Source: Hirsutella rhossiliensis
Taxonomy: Eukaryota > Ascomycota > Sordariomycetes > Hypocreales > Ophiocordycipitaceae
Direction: 5' to 3'
NCBI RefSeq assembly: GCF_020360975.1
Contig: NW_025408669.1
Location: forward strand, 4,092,001-4,156,000
Length of the DNA stretch: 64,000 nucleotides
Part shown: positions 1-12,000 of the stretch, piece after piece
How positions within the stretch are numbered: position 1 is the stretch's first letter
Layout of the letters: every line of letters begins with the position of its first letter
Position numbers and translations under genes: made by a program
The notes under the pieces: generated by a model
What the model was told of the DNA's origin: nothing
The model's input: the letters and a program-made list of their open reading frames with translations, nothing else
Database searches by the model: none

Positions 1-3000
1 GGCCCGACTAGTCCCCTAATAGACCTTTCAGTCCGTTAGTCGAAAAATCAGGGAACTAGTCGAAATCGAACCTCTTCGTCAAAATCAGCAACAAGGGGTA
101 AAGGGGGGGTTTTAAGCAGACCTTCCGGACCGGGACGAGGATTCCTCGAAGAAACGAACGAGAAGGAATCGACCTACCTACTAAGCATGCAAAAAGCCCC
201 ATCGGCTAGAAGACTGCTAGCAGGTCTTCGAGGAAAACCGACCCGAAGGAATCAACCCTTTAAAGAGGCTACGAGAAACAGTATAACAGTCTCTTAAGGA
301 GGACCCCTCGTTATAGAAGAAGATAGACGAGATTCGGGTTGCTAAGAAATAGCAACTAACGCCGCTGCCCTTATTCGAGCCGCAAATTCGAGGAAAAATC
401 GTTGGTATAGCAAATCCGGCCTTCGTCTTCCCTACGGATCAATAAGGCTAAGACCAACCGTTAGAACCCTCCGACTATCCCCTACGAAAATCAGCTATCC
501 TTAACTCTAGTGCTTCCCTCGATATATATAATATACTCTCACGATTCCGGTCCTTTAAGAAGGCACGAAGGGAATATCTTATTGCCGGGGAATTAACTAT
601 ACGGATAGAGGGATATAGAAGGGTGAATTTCACGATAAAATTACCTAACGGATCTATACGAATTCTTCGAAGAAAAAGGGTAGCTTTTTGCCCTCGATTT
701 TCAACGAGCCTGATTTCCTTCCGCCTTCTTCGAGAGGAAGGAATCTTCTAGGATACGACGTCTAAGCCTACGAGGCTAGTCTAGAAGAATTAGACTATCG
801 GGCTTATCGAGGAAAAATTCGGTTAATTTATTCTCGAATTCCGACCTATCCCTAGGAAGGAACCTCTCGAGAAGTCAGCTTTCCCTGCTAGGAGGAATAG
901 GTCTACCACAAAGGACCCTCTTCTAGCAGCCCAAGGAGACGGCATTCTTTGGCACGCACGACTAGGTCACCTAGGCCCCTTAGCTTTACATAAGCTAGGA
1001 CAACAATAGGGCGTACGAATAAGGGGACCAAAGACCGTCGAATGCGAATACTGCGGCTAAGGGAAGACTAGGAGACGAATTTCTAGACGGACCCTAATAC
1101 GGCCGGACCAGCCGTGTAAGGAAATTTAGGTCGACTAGACCGACGTCTCTAGGGATCAGGAAAGCTTCGTCAGGGTAATGTTTTTTATAGACGCTTTTTT
1201 AGGGATAGTTTTCCCCTATTTCTTACGGACCTACCTAAGCAAGCATAACTAGTCTGCCCTCCGGGACTTCGTTAACTAGATAAAATCCCACTTTAGCTAC
1301 GAGGTAAAGAAGATACGGTCTAACGGAGAGCTATTTACGAAGGATATCTTAAATTAGCTTTGAAAAAGGGGCATTTACCCTCCCGTTAGCACCGAATACC
1401 TAGGCCTAGAACGGAGGGGCAGAAAGATCAGGGGGTGCTATAATAGAAAGGGCCCGTACGATGAGACTTGCTGCAAGGCTTCTACACGACCTTTAGAGGG
1501 AAGTCGTTGAGACCGCCTATTACCTTCGGAACCGGACCCCTAGAGGGACTACCTAAGGAACAGACTAGAAATCCCCTCGAGCTCTTTACGAAGAAGAGGC
1601 CTCGCTAGCCTACCTTCGTGCCTACGGCTATAAGGCATACGCAATAACTGCCGATATATAGCTAAAAAGGAAGAAGAAAAGAAAGCTTAATCCGAGAGCC
1701 TTTATTAGTTACCTCGTTAGTTATAATTCTACGAATATCTTCCGGATCTAGATTCCTCTTCTACGGAAGGTTATTTCGACTAGGGATGTAATTTTCAACG
1801 AATCTAGCTTCTTCGACGGAAAGAGGGATCAACAGCCCCTCTTACTCTCTTAACGTTAGCTAATTTAGAAGATTTAAATCCCCCCTTCCTAATAGTCTTA
1901 AGAAGAGGCCCTAGACAAGGAAACGGAAGAAGAAACCGACGTCGAAGTAGTAGAGGATAACGCCGACTTCGAGGAAGAAGAAGAAGAGGAAGCTGCTAGA
2001 TTAGATAATTAAGACGAAGAAGGAGACTATAGGAAAGCGGTAGAGCTAGAATACGCCTACCTACCTACGCCTCCTCCTACGCAAGAAGAAGATCTAGAAG
2101 CAGCTTTTTTAGTCAGTCTTCCCGTCTCGACCCTAAGGGGTGGGAAGGCACCTCTCTCGAAGGATTACCCGGTTGCCTTTTATCCCTGCTTCGAGAAGCA
2201 AAGGAAGGTATAGGGCCCGATACGAAAGAAGACTAGTTTCTCCCCTATTTCGATCGTTTTTCCGACTTCTACCTAACGCTAATAGAAGACGGTTCCCACG
2301 GAGCGTTTATAGCAGGCCGGCTTTTCAAGCCACTATTAGCAAGGAAGGTATATAAAAGAGACCTCCCGGACCTACTAGCAAACCAGAAGCAGCTAGAAAA
2401 ACACCCCTTAAGAGACTAGTTTTTCTAGGCCTAGAAAGACTACCTAGCCTTACACGAAGAAATAGGGTCTTTCGAAGAGGTCCTTAAGGAAAAAGCAAGA
2501 GGAAAATAGGTCCTTAGCTATAAGTAGGTCTTTATCTATAAGACTAATAAACACGGCTTCCTTTAAAAGTGCAAGGCCCGGCTAGTTGTCTATAGGAATT
2601 AATAGGAAAAAGGGGATTTACCTACTAGGGCAACCACCCTAGCTAGGATGTCTTTTCGGACCCTTATAGCTATAGTAGCAGAATTCGACCTCTAGCTCGA
2701 TTAGATAGATATAGTTAACGCCTTTATTAACTGCCTACTCGAGGAAGAAGAAGTTGTCTATATACGCCTTCTACTAGGCTTCTAATAGCTAGGAAAGGTT
2801 CTACGGCTTAGGAAAGCTCTATACGGACTACGAAGATCACCCCTTCTTTGGCAATAGCATTTAATAGGTTCCCTCGAAGCCCTAGGCTTTACGAAAGTCC
2901 CTTAGGAACCGTGTATAATATAGAAGGGTAAAATCACGGTCTTCTTCTACGTCGATAATATTATCTAGGCATACCCGAAAGAGGAAGAAGCTGCTATAAG

Positions 3001-4002
3001 GGAGGCTATACGTAGCCTGCAATAAAGGTATAAGATAACCCGGCTAGGGGAGCTAAAGTGGTTCCTAGGGATACGAATCCTTTAGAATAGGTCCTAACGG
3101 ACTATCTAGCTTACCTAAGACGCCTATATCGATAAGGTCGCTTATAAATTCCTCCCTAATTCCCTCGATAAGAAGCTTCCCTCTACGCCTATATTAGACG
3201 AAGAGCTTTTACTTAATCCGTCCTTTTAAGCTAGGGAGTAAGAGAAACACTAATATTAATAGAAGGTAGGCTCCCTGCTTTTTTTAGCTATTTCTACTAG
3301 ACCGGATATCTCTTTTACGGTCTCCCGGCTAGCTAGGTATAACTAGAATCCTAGCCCTAGGCATTAAGAAGCAGCAGACAGAGCTATCCTTTATCTCTAT
3401 TTAACGAGATTATATAGTCTACGCCTAGGAGGGCAGGGAAGGAAATAAGCTGCCGAAATCTTCCTTTATTCGAGCGATTCGTCCTTTGCGGACAATTCCT
3501 TAGATAGAAAGAGCTTATAAGGGTATATTATATCCCTTTTTAGAGGAACTATTGCTTAGAAAGCTTCGAAGTAGGCTACCGTTACGACTTCTAGTACGGA
3601 GGCAGAGTTACTAGCTCTTTTAGAAGCGTTAAAAGAAGCGATTTTCCTTAGCCGGCTACTAATATCGTTACGACTGTAAATTCCGTCCCCGTTAGCTATA
3701 GAATGCGATAATACGTAGACTATACGAATTCTCACGGAGGAAAATAGCAAGCTATCGACCCGGCTACGGCATATCGATATCTACTAGCATTGGTTACGCT
3801 AAGAGGTCTAAAGGGGACTTATTTCCGTCCGTTAGGTTCTAACGGCATTAATGAAAGCCGACGGTCTTACGAAGCCCCTGCCGAAGTAGAAGCTAGCTGT
3901 CTTTTTATAGCAAATAGGGCTAGAAGACGTTCGAGAGAAGCTATCCTTAGAGGCCCGCCTTAAGAGTCTACGAGAGGAGCTAATAGCACGTACGAGAAGG
4001 TG
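1..4002 (+). pseudogene. Copia (Ty1-type) retrotransposon gag-pol remains, copia1 (5' end outside window)
   Basis: Read through TAG/TAA stops, the plus strand gives the Copia domain order. First comes the end of gag and protease, then the GAG-pre-integrase motif WHARLGH near 935-975 with the integrase zinc pair CEYC at 1043-1054. The integrase core follows (FFIDAF near 1175), then an acidic linker rich in Glu near 1920-2000. Reverse transcriptase starts near 2380, with the active-site region reading YVDN instead of YVDD at 2948-2959. RNase H spans about 3250-3900, with STEAE near 3595-3615. The frame ends at TGA 4000-4002 after RTRR. The protein would copy element RNA into DNA and integrate it. 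Most breaks are CAG-to-TAG changes, as expected from RIP. The left end is cut by the window edge. The family call is firm; exact domain ends are approximate. Confidence 0.9.
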
Positions 4003-4562
4003 ACGTCTATAGCCAAAGAAATGGAAGAGGTTTTTCCCTTTAGAGGGCCCCCTATTTTAATTAGGTTTTTTCCCTTCTAAGAAGGCCCCCCTTTCTTATA
4101 GGACTTTCCCCTCTTTAGGCCCCTTTTCCTTAAGTAGGTCTAAAAGAAAACACCCGGTAGAAGGAAGAAGGAGCTGAAAAGAGGTGCAGAAAGGAGGGTA
4201 GGGGCATAAGGGGAAGCAGAAGTGGCGATGGCTTCCTATAGAGGTGGCGAGAGATAAGACGGATATGCCGGCAACGGCTGGAAAGGAGGGGAAAAACCGG
4301 CAAAAAGCTCGGTAGTTAAAGGGACATTAGTGGCTTCTTTAAGCAGGATCTTCTTTATTAATTGAGATGCTAGAAGGGTATAAAGAGGGGCGTTGGATAG
4401 AGGAAAGAAGGACAATTAAGGCAATACAACAATTACTCCCCTACTGCAATTGCTGCCCCCGCAAGATTCAAACATCTCTGCCCTGCCTGTCCGACCCCTT
4501 ACTTCTACTTTTACCTTCGTGCATTTTATATGCACTTCTCGCATCTCTTTACGCGAGAATCT
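4003..4562 (+). repeat. 3' region and 3' LTR of copia1
   Basis: After the pol stop there is a short segment with T-rich and purine-rich runs. From about 4150 to 4556 the sequence is homologous to the solo copy at 24977 and to the 5' LTR at 61149. All three share the stretch rich in GAAGGA, the GTAGTTAAA box and the CGCGAGA hairpin-like end. In this copy the first ~60 bp of the LTR look different, so the exact start is uncertain (between 4000 and 4155). It retains many CA and TG dinucleotides, so it is less mutated than the other two. At 4557-4563 it abuts the inverted G-element pol, which means copia1 inserted into that element. Confidence 0.75.
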
Positions 4563-7357
4563 TACTTACCTTTTATTTAAGGAGGTCTAGTATATAAACG
4601 TTTAAAGGTTATAGTAGTTTAATAATACCTTTACTTTATATACTACCCCTTTAATATAATATCGCTAGTATTTAAATAACTTTATAATAGTAAATAGTTC
4701 TTAGTTTAAAATACTATAATTACGATTAGCTTTAGTAAACTTCTATAATTAAAATATAATTAAATAAAAGCGCCCTTTATTATTAAGTTAAGAGATTATC
4801 CTTACTATTATAAATTATAATATAATTATTTCGATATAAATATATCTTTTTAAATTATAATATTAAAGGAGTAAAGCTTATTAAAAAGTATCCTTTAAAG
4901 CTTAAAACGCTACCCTTTAGTAAGGTTTAGCTCTATACTTCTTAGCTTTTTTTTATTCTTACTCCTTTTTAGTAATATAGTTAAGGGCGTTATAACTCTT
5001 AAGTACCTATATATAAATTATTAGTAAAAATTATAGAGCTTAAGGAAAACCTAAATATTATAATAGGTTATAAGTTTAAGCTATTAAGTTATTACTTTTA
5101 CTTATTAAGGGTTTATTAATACCTTATTAATAAATAAAATAAACTTAAGGAACTTAACTAACTATTAATAAAAGATATACTTTAATAGTTTTATATAAAG
5201 CTTTATAGCCCTTAGCTTTTTTATTACTTATCCTAAGTATTTAGTATATTCTTTTTTTATCGTAAAGTATATAAGGATATTATTAAAGTAAACTATATAG
5301 ATTATATTTATAAGCCCTTTAAGCGCTTAATAAATATAGCTTTAAAATATAGCTAATATATTAGTAAGTTTAAAGGGTATTACTAAGTATTTAAAATATA
5401 TATAAGATATTAAAAAAGTAGGTTTTTATTTATCTCCTTCTTAAATTTAAATATATTAATATATTAATATATATTAATCTTAGAAAAATACTTAGCTCTT
5501 TAATAGTAGTTAATAATCTTTAAAATAAAGGTTAAATAGTATTAATTCTTTATATAACTTAGTTAAGTCCTTAGTAGTCTATATATAGCTATAAGGTACT
5601 ATCTATTTTTAAAATAAAAAGAATAAGTGCCTTAGCTAAGCTCCTTAACTCTTAGATTATTTTCCTTCTTATTATATCTTAGATTTAATCGCGTAATACT
5701 TAGAGTTCCTTTTATAATAAAGGGTAAATTAGTTTATAAGGGGGTTTTATATTAAAGATTAAATTAATTAAGTAATATATTCCCTTTTTAGCTAGTAATA
5801 TATTAGATTTATTAGCTAATAAAGTATCTTTAAACTAATAAAGAGTTAGTAGGATTTTAGCTTATTCTTCTTATAAAATCCCTTTATCTTTATCTTTATC
5901 TAGTAATAAGATTAGCTTAAGATTAAGCGCTATTATATATACCCTTACTTTATTCTTATATTCTTAAAGGAATCTATAAGGGTTTTATAGGGTTTCGCTA
6001 CTTAATTAATACTTAAGCTACTACTATTATTTTTATAGGATAATATAAATATATTTACTCTTTAAAGTAGTAACTAATAAAAGGATTAGTATTTAATAGT
6101 TTAGCGTAAACTTATTAATACTAATATAAAAATAAGTAATTATCTTTTTAATACCTCTTATATTTATTACTTAAAGTAATATTAACTATACTTTATACTC
6201 CTTTACCTTACTACTACTAAGCCTTAATAGCTTATAGTATAATAGCGCTACTTATAATAATCCTTATTATTAAGTAAAGTATATATTTATAAGGTTAATA
6301 GTACTATAAGTATCTAAGTATATTAGGACTTTAATAGGGTTTTACCTTAATATTATTATAAGAGTTTTAAGTAACTATCTTATAAGTATTAAGTTTACTA
6401 AAGGAAAGGTATTTACCTTAATATCTTACCTTTTCTTTATTTTATAATATTAAGTTTAAAAGTCTTTACTAAGGTTTCTCTTATTAAAGAAGTAATATAT
6501 TTTATAGATAGGTATCTTAGTTTATTATATTAGAAATATATAATTCTTAATTAAGTAAAAGATCCTTTTCTTAAATAATATCCTTTAATTTAGCCTTTAA
6601 TAAGTATATTACTAGCTTACTAGTTATTAGTTAAATTAATAGTATTTTATTAACGATTAAGCCTAGCTTATTAGCCTCTTTAATTCCTTCCTTTATATAT
6701 ACTACCTTAAGGTATAATATTATTTTTATTCTTAGTTCCTTTAAAAGTAAAAGTAGTATTAATACGTTGCTTTTTATTAATAGGAGTATCTTAATATTAT
6801 TAAGTAACTTATATAAGCTCTTTTTATTAAGAAGTATAAATAAGTATTAAATAAAGGTTAATTTAGCCTTAAAGCTATAGCTTTAGCTTAGTAAAAAATA
6901 TAAGAATACGCGCCTTTTTTAATAAGCGTTTAAAATACCTCTTTAAGGAGTTAAAGTATAAGCTAAACTTTAAAAGGAACGAGCCTTCTTATTAATAGGC
7001 CTCCTTTAATTATATTACTAATAGTATCTCCTTATTTATAGTATCCTTAATAAAGATAAGTATTTATTTTTTAAAGTATACTTAATTTATACTATATTTA
7101 ATTTAGTTAATTAGTATTTATTCTTTAAGGTATTAGCGCTATCTTACTTTATAGTTACTATATATATAATTTACTATATAAAGGATCTTTATTTTATTAT
7201 AATAAAAATCTTTAAGCCTTACCTTAAAACTATCCTTTAAATTATAAGTTTAGTTTAAATATTTCTATATATTAATAAGTTAAGATAATTAAGTAATATT
7301 TTTAATCTTAACCTTATTATTACGACTACTATTTAATTTAAGGAAGTAAGACTATTA
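4563..7357 (-). pseudogene. Gypsy chromovirus pol, left part of element K/G1
   Basis: This is collinear with 32400-35190 of the complete element G2 and is coded on the minus strand. The RT region is recognisable on the reverse complement near 5230-5390, with a PFKLTN-type motif and a degenerate YLDD box at about 5280-5300. Gag lies towards 7350. The segment stops at 7357 inside a 14-bp sequence that recurs at 21891, where the element resumes. So this piece and 21891-23236 are one element split by LINE2. Its integrase end is missing because copia1 lies against it at 4562. Stops fall throughout, from RIP. No intact product is possible. Confidence 0.85.
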
Positions 7358-8069
7358 TTATTATTAAGATTATACTAAGTACCTAGCTAAAAGTATCTAG
7401 AACTTTAATATTAAATAGGAGGGAAAAACTAAAGTACTTAAGGGAAAACCCTCCCTTCTTTTAGTATAGGTCTACCTTAAATAAGGTTATAATAGTAGTA
7501 TATAAGAAATTTACGCTAGCTACCGCGGGCTCCTCCCGCGCTATTATATCTTAGTATAGGCCTTCTTAGGCTATAACCGCTACTATCTTAAGCGGTCGCG
7601 GCCCGGGCTCGCTAGCCTAGGCCTAAGGTTATAAGTAGTAGTCTTTCTTTAAGGGCCTAACTCGCGGGCGCCTCTATTTACTATAGCTCCTATATTATAG
7701 CCGCGTAGCCGCGGTCGCGTCGGCTTATCTATCCGTTAGTTAGTAGGGCAGGTAATATCCGGTTACTAGGCCGGGCGCTAGTATAGGTCGCTCTTAAGTA
7801 GGGCCGGCTAATTAAAATTTAGTTAGCTAGCTCTATTAATTATAAATCGGTTTTTATCTAGTTATACGACTTCTTAATTAAGGGCGCGGTAGCTTATATT
7901 TACCTTCTATTATATAGTTATTAATTACGCGCGCTTAGCTTATATATATATATACCTGCCCTCCCCCCTTTATTTTATTTATACCTTCTCTTATCTCTTT
8001 ATTATTTATCTCTTTTATAAGCTTAACTACTACCTTACCCGCTTTATTTTTATAACTCTAGGTCTCTTT
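7358..8069. other. 3' tail region of LINE2, no coding frame recognised
   Basis: It begins with TTA repeats (the LINE tail seen from the plus strand), then has a patch rich in CG and GC words at about 7520-7790 set in AT-rich DNA. Near 7940-7975 there is an alternating TA run followed by a C-rich pyrimidine tract. On the plus strand this could be promoter and leader for the opposite-strand frame that follows. I see no tRNA, LTR end or protein motif here. Confidence 0.4.
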
Positions 8070-9500
8070 AGTACTATATCTAGTTTGCTCGTCGCTACGT
8101 TATAATATCTAACTAGGAAGCTAACTTAGGTAGTAGTAGCTCGCTTCCTTTAAAACCCCCTCCTTATAAGAAAGTCGCTATTATAGCGGGATCGGAGCGC
8201 TCTATTTTATATTTTATATATATTAAGCGTCTTACTAATAAGCTTACCTATAAGTCTTCTCGCTAGCTATTAAAACTAGTCTTATAAGTATTAATCTTAG
8301 TTTTATCTTAAGTTAGTCCTACCTTTAGTATTTTAGCTAACTTTAATAGCTATAAAGGCTAAAGTATATATTGCTTACGCTAACTTTAACTAGTCTTATT
8401 ATTAAGTAAGTAACCCTATCTTACTATAGTACTATCTAAGTTCGGTATTAATTTATATTTTAGATTACCTTTAAAGGTAAGGAGGCCGCGTATACCCTTT
8501 ACTAAGTATAGTCTAAGGTAGATAGCCCTTCCTTTATTAAGGGTTTAGTATAAGAGCGCTTTTACTATATTATTCTAGAAACTTATATTTACGCTAGTTA
8601 AAAGGCCCTTACCGCTAAGGGTAAAAGCGCGTTAAGCGAGTCTACCCTTAGTTTAGCTATAGTCGCTAAGAATATTAAAACGCTTATATTAGCTTTTACT
8701 TATTTTATAGATAATACCTACTATATATATAAGTTTCTAGAAAAGTACCTAAGTAAGTTTAGCGATACTATTAAGACCTTAGCTTAGGTTAAGCTTAATT
8801 ACTTTTAGTTACTTAAAAGACTCTTATAGTAGTTAATAATTTTTATCTTATTACTAGCAATAACCTTAATAGTAAGGATAGTAGTTTTAATCTTACTAGG
8901 CCCGGTCTAGCCTTAGTCCCTTTTAATAAAAAGAAAGGTAAAGGTAAAAGTAAGGCGGCTATTATACTTAAGGCTTTATTTAAGGCTAAGGCTAAGGAGT
9001 CCGCTATTATTACTATACCTATAGTCGTTATAAAGCTAGCTTAGGAGCTTACCGCGTTTCCCTTTATTAGTTTTAACGCTAAGCTTTAGCTTAGTAGTTC
9101 TCCTAGCGCTAAGCCCGCCTTAAAGCGTCCTTATCTTATATTACTTACCGATCTTACTAACGCTCCCGACTTTATTTAATAGCGTCTTTATAGCTATCGC
9201 GGTTTAGTCTTAGCTAAGATTATCGCTAGTCTTAACTTTAATTAGATCTAGGGTTATAGTATAAGCTATAGCGAACGCCTCCGCGCCGCCGCCGGTATAG
9301 GTCCTACCTTAGTATAGACCTTAGTCGTTACTCTATCTTATAAGCTAGCCGTCTAAGCTAGCTTTAGTTTAGGTTTAAGGTTAGGCTTAACCGGTCGTTA
9401 TTAGGCTTCTTATAATAGTAGTAGTCCTTATACTCCTTATAAGCCTTAAGTTACTCCCTCCTATACTTTATATACTACCTTAAGGGGGTCCTATTATTCT
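8070..9500 (+). pseudogene. Unidentified long frame opposite to LINE2
   Basis: I do not recognise this product. On the plus strand, reading TAG/TAA as decayed Gln codons, a protein-like frame runs from about 8.07 to 9.5 kb with probably one frameshift near 8850. It contains an Ile/Leu-rich stretch, then a lysine/glycine-rich patch (KKKGKGKSKAA near 8925-8960) and a segment with PALKRPYL near 9115. The minus strand over the same bases carries no motif I can assign to LINE2. It could be an accessory antisense gene, part of another element buried here, or a reading-frame accident of RIP-biased DNA. Start and end are approximate, and the frame may continue towards 10.5 kb. Confidence 0.35.
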
Positions 9501-10700
9501 TACTATAATAATAAAGTAGATATTACTACTAATAAGTTAAGCTAAGGTTATAGTTTAAGGGGCTAGTTATTAGCTTTATCTTAGTTTAGTTCTAAGTTAG
9601 GTCTTATTTAATTATAGTCTTTTAATTATAAGTCTTATTTTATAGCTATTAAGGCCGGTTTAGTTAAGTTATATTAGTTTTATTTAATCTATAGTTTAAT
9701 TAGTAAGGTTTATACTTAGTCTAGGTCTAGTTCGGTTAATACTATAGTCCTATTATTATAAGTCCTCTCCCTTCTTAAATCGCCTTAGTAAGGGAAGTAG
9801 TTAGCTAAGGTAATCTTAGTTAAGGCCGCTTTATCTTTAGCGCGACCCCGGTCCTATTATCTAGTATATCTATATATAGCCTTTAAGCTAGGTCGAACTA
9901 ATAAAGCCTACTTAAGTAAAGGAACTATTACGCTAGCAGCGCCGCTATTATTTTTCTTTAAAGGCCCGCTCTTATATTACTTATATCCTAGGCTTATATT
10001 AAGAGGGACTCCCTTACCTCCTTTATTAATAAATAGTCGATTATTATATAGTAGATCGTATTTTATTTTTATCTATAAGTATATATTAGTAAGACTATAC
10101 TAAGGACCTATTAGTTAAAGAGGAAGTTATTAAGCTTAATCTTTCTTATATATATCTAAGTAATTACTATACTAATATACTTAGGGAGGTATTTATAATA
10201 GTTTAATATTATCGCCTTATTAAACTATAGCGGGAAGTTAATAAGGTAGAGGGTATTTTAGTATTATTAGATCGCGTTTTCTTTAATATTCTATTAAGCG
10301 GCCTATTCCTTATTTAGCCTTTTAAGCGACTAAGCTTTATCTAAGAAGTCGTTTAATCTTATCTAGCTCTAGACCCCTTTTATCTCCTTTATAAGGGGGG
10401 GCTTACTAGGTAGTAGCGCCGCTAAGGGCCTACTCTCTCTTTAGCGTCGCTTCCTCTTAAGTATACCCGCGACTATATTAAATATATATTAGATTTAGCT
10501 TAGGAGCCCTAAATCCTTTAACTTTTAAAGGGTATCTATTATTCTTTAGTTTAAGTAAAGGTTAATTAAAGGCACTTATACCTCTACTATTACTTAGTAA
10601 AATAAGGTTAAGCGGTAAGCGCTTATTACTACCTAAATATAAGCTAACTAGTCTTATACTAGGTCCCGCGTAATCTTATATAGTTTCCCTTTTATAAGTA
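9501..10700 (-). pseudogene. LINE2 ORF2, region 3' of RT
   Basis: This lies downstream of the RT on the LINE coding strand and should hold the C-terminal part of ORF2 (thumb, possible RNase H and zinc motif). I can see only broken stretches on the minus strand and cannot identify an RNase H DGS-type motif or a terminal Cys/His cluster. The assignment rests on position between the RT and the element tail. Confidence 0.4.
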
Positions 10701-12000
10701 TTATCTTATAAAATATAACTATAGTATAAGAGATTAAGGACCGGATTACCTTATTATAGACTTCCTTAGTATATAGTAAGGTATAGCTCTATATAGATAA
10801 CGCGAGCTTAGTTAAAGCTATAGTTTAGCGCTTTATCTTTACTTAGAGCTATTTTAAGTATACCTTTTAATATAGTTTCTAGTATACTTAAACCCTTAGT
10901 AAGTAGGCCTCCTAGACTAGTATTACTATATTAGTCCTAAGGTAGACTAGCGTTATTATTGCTTATCTCCTTTATATAAAGTATATTAACTCGCTCTTTA
11001 ATAGTTTAAAAGTAACTATAAACTTAGCCGCTTACTTTATATATACCTTCTAAGCCTCCTTTAAGCGTACTACTATTATAGCCTTATTAAGTTTAATACT
11101 AACTATATTTATATTATCGGCGAAGCTAATAATATAAATACTATATATTATACTAAGCCTTTTATATAAGGGGGTTATATAGTATAGAAATAGGATTAAG
11201 GATAAAAGGGAGCTTTAAAGGACTCTTATTAATACTTAAGTTAGCTTTAAGGTCTTTTTATTAAAGTAAAAGGTCGATCTTTTATTACTTATAAAGCTCT
11301 ATATTAAGCTTATAAGCTATCTAAGGTATCTCTAAAGCTTTAGTTCCCTTATAAGCTTATTATAGTTAACTATATTAAATACGCCCTTAATATCTAACTA
11401 TAGGAAAGATATAATGCCCTTTTAGGCTTAAGTTATATATATTAGTTCTATTACTAGTAGGATCGCTACTTTTATAAAGCGCTCTCTCTTATTCCCTATC
11501 TATTTATTTAATAGGATACCGTTTACCTTTATAGCTCCTATAATCCTTTAAGCTAGTATCTACTTAAGTACTTTCCCTACTATAAGTAAGAAGGAAATTA
11601 GTTTTTATCCCCTTACTATATAGTAGGCCTTTAGCCTCTTACCTAGCTTTTAAATTACTACTACGTTTACGCTATAAAACCGTTCTAAGAAATATAAGAG
11701 CTTAGTATAAGCGTTAAAGATTATAGCTAGTTACTAAACTAAGGCTAGTTTATACTTCTTAATAAACCTTAAAGGGATACTATTTAGACCTACTACTTTT
11801 TAGCTTACTATCTTACCTAGCGCCGCTATAATATTAGCTAGCTAGATCTATTAGTTAATTATAAAGGTCGCCTTAGCTATAAGTAAGGGTAGTCCTTAAG
11901 TTATACTAAACTCTAGTAAGAAGAACTTAGCAGCTAGTAACTAAACCTTCCCTTTAAAGGTTTCTATTAGTTAGTCCTTACCTTCCTTAACTAGTAGTAG
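10701..12000 (-). pseudogene. LINE2 ORF2, reverse transcriptase domain
   Basis: The reverse complement shows the non-LTR RT order. Near 11600 there is a GKVL-like block, then an ERF..VAILLVIE helix. LDIKGVFN (LDIKGAF motif) falls at 11376-11397, followed by LIRELKL and SNRRSTFYF. The catalytic box reads FADN in place of FADD at 11113-11124. These are the fingers and palm of a LINE reverse transcriptase, which would copy the element RNA at a nicked target. The second catalytic Asp is changed to Asn and the frame is full of TAG/TAA stops, both RIP-type transitions. It is clearly distinct from the LTR-element RTs in the window. Confidence 0.85.

Noticed and set aside
2140..2355. Open frame of 71 codons on the plus strand
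   Set aside because: Lies in the Copia integrase/RT linker in a different frame from pol; composition is a shadow of the real frame.
3556..3750. Open frame of 64 codons on the minus strand
   Set aside because: Exact antisense of the Copia RNase H domain; no independent support.
4367..4597. Open frame of 76 codons on the plus strand
   Set aside because: Runs through the copia LTR and across the junction into the G element; an LTR should not encode it.
7520..7790. CG-rich patch as a host gene or CpG-island promoter
   Set aside because: No open frame or protein motif; CG-rich words are simply what RIP leaves behind in originally GC-rich DNA.
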